From assembly GCA_035384605.1 (NCBI GenBank), contig DAOOIV010000115.1, forward strand, positions 1 through 15,488: a stretch of DNA of 15,488 nt, read 5' to 3'. Of this stretch, positions 13,348 to 15,488 are shown one piece after another. The notes below the pieces were generated by a model. That model saw nothing but the letters and a program-made list of their open reading frames with translations, ran no database searches and was not told the DNA's origin. A program made the translations under genes and the position numbers. The stretch is from Phycisphaerae bacterium (GTDB taxonomy: Bacteria > Planctomycetota > Phycisphaerae > UBA1845 > PWPN01). The number at the start of each line of letters is the position of its first letter. The stretch's first letter is position 1.

Positions 13348-14298
13348 CTAGCAGCCTACGGTCCTCCTGAAGTACTCGATCGTCCTTCGGATGCCCTCTT
13401 CCAACGGTACTTTCGGCTCATAGCCGAGCAACGTCCTCGCCTTGGTCAGGTCCGGGCGACGACGGCAGGGATCATCCTGCGGGAGAGGCCTGTACTCGAC
13501 CCGCAAGGACCGCCCCATCGCCTTTTCGATCGCCTCGACCAGTTCGAGCAAGGTGATCTCGGAGTCGTTGCCCAGGTTGATCGGACCGATGTGCTCGCTT
13601 TCCATCAGGCGGCAGAGCCCATCTACCAGATCCGACACATAACAGAAGCTCCGGGTCTGCTTGCCGCTGCCGTAAACGGTTATCGGTTCGCCGCGCAGGG
13701 CCTGACAAATGAAGTTACTCATCACCCGCCCGTCGTCCACGGCCATGTTGGGCCCATAGGTGTTGAAGATGCGGGCGATGCGGATGTCGACCTTGTTCTG
13801 GCGGTGGTAGTCCATCATCAGGGTCTCGGCTACGCGTTTGCCCTCGTCGTAACAACTGCGGATGCCGATCGGGTTGACGTACCCCCAATAAGTCTCAGCT
13901 TGCGGATGAACCTGCGGATCGCCGTAGACCTCCGAGGTGCTGGCCTGAAGGATTCGAGCCCGAACCCGTTTGGCCAGGCCGAGCATGTGGTACGTGCCGA
14001 GGACATTGGTCTTGATCGTCTTGACGGGGTTGTACTGGTAATGGACCGGGCTGGCCGGGCAGGCCAGATGGTAAATCTTATCTACCTCCACGACGATCGG
14101 CTCAATCACGTCGTGGCGAAGAAACTCGAACCGGCCGCTGAGCACCAGCTCCTGATAACGATCGCCAAAGTTCTCAAGTCGACCGGTGAAGTAGTTGTCC
14201 AGGCAAACGACATGGTGTCCCTCGTCAAACAGACGAAGGCACAGGTGGGAACCGATGAAACCGGCTCCGCCGGTAACCAGAATAACATCCTTGTCCAT
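13348..14298 (-). CDS. UDP-glucuronate decarboxylase (UDP-xylose synthase type, SDR)
   Basis: Converts UDP-glucuronate to UDP-xylose with bound NAD, for surface polysaccharides. The protein has 316 residues, the usual length for bacterial UXS. Rossmann motif TGGAGFIGS (9-17); active-site TSEVYG (121-126) with the extra Glu123 typical of decarboxylases; Tyr150 and Lys154 in CYDEGKR; and the UXS signature RIFNTYGPNMAVDDGRVMSNF (176-196), TRSFCYVSDLVDG (215-227) and YRPLPQDDPCRRRPD (269-283) with the catalytic Arg region. I chose ATG 14298 because GGAGG stands 7 nt upstream and MDKDVILVTGGAGF fits the family; an upstream in-frame start at 14322 would only add 8 residues covering this site. The precursor dehydrogenase (UDP-glucose to UDP-glucuronate) is not in the window. 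Confidence 0.95.
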   Translation of the reverse strand: MDKDVILVTGGAGFIGSHLCLRLFDEGHHVVCLDNYFTGRLENFGDRYQELVLSGRFEFLRHDVIEPIVVEVDKIYHLACPASPVHYQYNPVKTIKTNVLGTYHMLGLAKRVRARILQASTSEVYGDPQVHPQAETYWGYVNPIGIRSCYDEGKRVAETLMMDYHRQNKVDIRIARIFNTYGPNMAVDDGRVMSNFICQALRGEPITVYGSGKQTRSFCYVSDLVDGLCRLMESEHIGPINLGNDSEITLLELVEAIEKAMGRSLRVEYRPLPQDDPCRRRPDLTKARTLLGYEPKVPLEEGIRRTIEYFRRTVGC

Positions 14299-14390
14299 TC
14301 GCCAACCTCCGGGCAGCCACACTTGTGAAACGTCGCGCCTGCAATTCGACCCGGCAGCATGATAGCTGCAGTATTGGAGCGCGTCGAGGT

Positions 14391-14419
14391 ATTATCGGAC
14401 AGTCGCGCGACGGGGTTGA
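14391..14419 (-). promoter_or_regulatory. candidate UXS promoter with palindrome in the spacer
   Basis: On the minus strand, TCAACC (14419-14414, 3 of 6) and GATAAT (14396-14391, 5 of 6) are 17 bp apart. The perfect 10-bp palindrome GTCGCGCGAC (14402-14411) lies between them, where a repressor could sit. Confidence 0.35.
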
Positions 14420-14547
14420 GATGGGCTGGAGAGCATGAATTGACTGATGGAACTCCGTCTGAGCCAAGCGCCCGTCCCGAATCGCCGGTTTCTTGGCAGC
14501 GAGGCAACTCATAGCAGGGTAAGTGCTCGATTTTCACAGCGGCATGC

Positions 14548-14578
14548 TTGACCGGATGGGGCGGTGATATCCTAAACT
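14548..14578 (+). promoter_or_regulatory. weak candidate promoter for the PHP gene
   Basis: TTGACC (14548-14553, 5 of 6) and TAAACT (14573-14578, 4 of 6), with a long 19-bp spacer. A start near 14585 would place the leader stem-loop at the very 5' end of the mRNA. Confidence 0.35.
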
Positions 14579-14588
14579 AGTTGAGTCT

Positions 14589-14643
14589 TTGCCCGGTTGT
14601 AGACCGCTGCGACTGACTTGTGTCTACTCGGACCTTCGGGCAA
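14589..14643 (+). promoter_or_regulatory. nested stem-loop in the PHP gene leader
   Basis: The outer stem is TTGCCCG (14589-14595) with CGGGCAA (14637-14643), 7 bp perfect. The inner stem is GTAGAC (14599-14604) with GTCTAC (14622-14627), 6 bp perfect, enclosing a 17-nt loop. The 3' arm ends 4 nt before the GGAC that is the likely ribosome-binding site of the gene at 14655. Confidence 0.5.
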
Positions 14644-14654
14644 TCTGGACGGGA

Positions 14655-15407
14655 ATGGATGACGCCATGGGATTGGTCAAGACCGTCTTTCACATTCACA
14701 CGGACTACTCGGATGACAGCAATCTGTCCGTGGATTGTCTGGCCGACGAAGCCATGGAAAGGGGCGTCGGCTGCGTGGCAATCACCGACCACGATTCGAT
14801 CGAGGGGGCGATGACGCTGGCAGATAGCGTGGGCGACGATCTCCAGGTCATCGTTGGCGAGGAGATTTCGACCAAGGACGGGCATTTGATCGGGCTGTTC
14901 TTGCGCGACTTGGTGGAGCCGGGGATGTCGGTGCGGCAGACGGCCGAGGCCATCCGCGAGCAGGGAGGCCTGGTGGTCGTTCCACATCCTTACAACAGGC
15001 TTTTTCATTGCAGCCTGGGCGACCGGGTTTACGACATTCTCGACCTGATCGATGCGGTGGAAGTCGCCAATGCACAGAATCTCTCGCCGCTGCCCAACAG
15101 GCGATCGGCGAGGTTCGCCCGCCGTCACGGTTTTCCGGCCGTCGTGGGAACCGACGTGCACCATCGAGGCTACCTGGACACCTGCTATCAGATAATGCCG
15201 GGTTTTGAGGGGCCAAGCGGGTTTGTGACCTCGCTGGGGCGTGCCCGGTTGCATGTCCGTTCACATCCGCTGAGCTACTTCCTCCGGACCGCCTGGTTGA
15301 TTACGGGCGGCAAGCTGGGGCTGCCTCTCCCGGCCGGCTATGGCGCAAACGCCGGCGAAGTGCCCGTGAGGTCATCGACGCGGCAGGCGGTTCTGTCGGC
15401 GGAGTGA
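14655..15407 (+). CDS. PHP-domain metal-dependent phosphoesterase
   Basis: The protein has 250 residues. The PHP fold hydrolyses phosphoesters with a cluster of metal ions held by His and Asp. Visible ligands: HIHTDYSDD (His13, His15), ITDHDSIEG (Asp45, His46), GEEIST (Glu69) with GHLIG (His77), PHPY (His111) and GTDVHH (Asp167, His169). This is the full set for the stand-alone PHP family that includes nucleotide or RNA phosphatases such as YciV/RNase AM, but it is shorter than those and lacks their insert. The last 50 residues (after about 200) are not typical and may be a membrane-proximal or linker tail. The start is ATG 14655, with GGAC 5 nt upstream; ATG 14667 is also possible. The substrate is unknown. 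Confidence 0.88.
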   Translation: MDDAMGLVKTVFHIHTDYSDDSNLSVDCLADEAMERGVGCVAITDHDSIEGAMTLADSVGDDLQVIVGEEISTKDGHLIGLFLRDLVEPGMSVRQTAEAIREQGGLVVVPHPYNRLFHCSLGDRVYDILDLIDAVEVANAQNLSPLPNRRSARFARRHGFPAVVGTDVHHRGYLDTCYQIMPGFEGPSGFVTSLGRARLHVRSHPLSYFLRTAWLITGGKLGLPLPAGYGANAGEVPVRSSTRQAVLSAE

Positions 15408-15419
15408 CCCCAGAAGCAC

Positions 15420-15443
15420 TCAGCTTTCAGCGGTCAGCGTTCA
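15420..15443. repeat. three tandem copies of a 7-bp repeat after the PHP gene
   Basis: TCAGCTT, TCAGCGG and TCAGCGT followed by a partial TCA, starting 13 nt after the PHP stop codon. It is short and imperfect. The rest of the window to 15488 shows no gene. Confidence 0.55.
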
Positions 15444-15488
15444 CCCATTAGCCCCCGTCTTGTCAAGCGCGAAAACTCCCTTGGCGAA

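Larger units (their letters stand above)
14299..14654. other. divergent regulatory region between the UXS and PHP genes
   Basis: About 355 nt without a supported gene. It carries the candidate UXS promoter and a palindrome on the left (14391-14419), the candidate PHP promoter at 14548-14578, and the PHP leader stem-loop at 14589-14643. The middle (about 14420-14540) shows nothing I can name. Confidence 0.5.

Noticed and set aside
13252..14328. 358-residue plus-strand frame over the UXS gene
   Set aside because: Antisense to an enzyme with all catalytic motifs intact, and it starts inside the repeat-bearing spacer.
1..15488. Mobile island, defence system or biosynthetic cluster
   Set aside because: No transposase, integrase, toxin-antitoxin pair, nuclease module or synthase is present, and gene content is core metabolism and information processing.

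Overview
This window reads like a chromosomal segment of a GC-rich planctomycete, probably of the Phycisphaerae or a related lineage. The grounds are long coding-like frames on both strands caused by high GC at third positions, a two-zinc-ribbon membrane protein of the planctomycete style, and short intergenic repeats that I recall from planctomycete genomes. The taxonomic call is inference. Most of the window is housekeeping. I found no convincing new defence, mobile or biosynthetic system, and no rRNA, CRISPR array or insertion sequence.

Layout. From 1 to 654 (+) is the C-terminal part of a ribulokinase. It converges on a long minus-strand block read from about 8.04 kb down to 0.8 kb: candidate promoter, about 200 nt of hairpin-rich leader, tRNA-Gln(UUG), glmU, prs, the L25/CTC gene, pth, rpsF, ssb, then a gap with a strong hairpin and a candidate promoter, then rplI and dnaB. 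This resembles the Bacillus glmU-prs-ctc-pth and rpsF-ssb / rplI-dnaB groups joined end to end, but rpsR (S18), usually beside ssb, is absent. The rplI frame runs 44 nt into dnaB.

From 8.25 kb the plus strand carries a zinc-ribbon membrane protein of unknown function with a good sigma70-like promoter, then an exported alpha/beta-hydrolase esterase with a proline-rich linker and a C-terminal domain. A large imperfect inverted repeat lies between the two divergent promoters (8098-8210). From 14.3 kb down to 11.4 kb, the minus strand encodes a UDP-glucuronate decarboxylase (UDP-xylose synthase type) and a phosphoglucomutase/phosphomannomutase. Their spacer holds an inverted repeat and six copies of an 8-bp repeat. 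At the right end a PHP-domain phosphoesterase reads rightward behind a nested stem-loop leader.

How the genes fit together. GlmU makes UDP-GlcNAc and Prs makes PRPP; L25, S6, L9 and Pth serve translation; SSB and DnaB serve the replication fork. The phosphohexomutase and UXS fit the glucose-1-phosphate to UDP-glucuronate to UDP-xylose route of surface polysaccharide synthesis. The points most worth a second look are non-coding: the inverted repeat at 8.1-8.2 kb, three short tandem repeats with unit lengths of 14, 8 and 7 bp at gene borders, the leader before tRNA-Gln, and the PHP leader hairpin.
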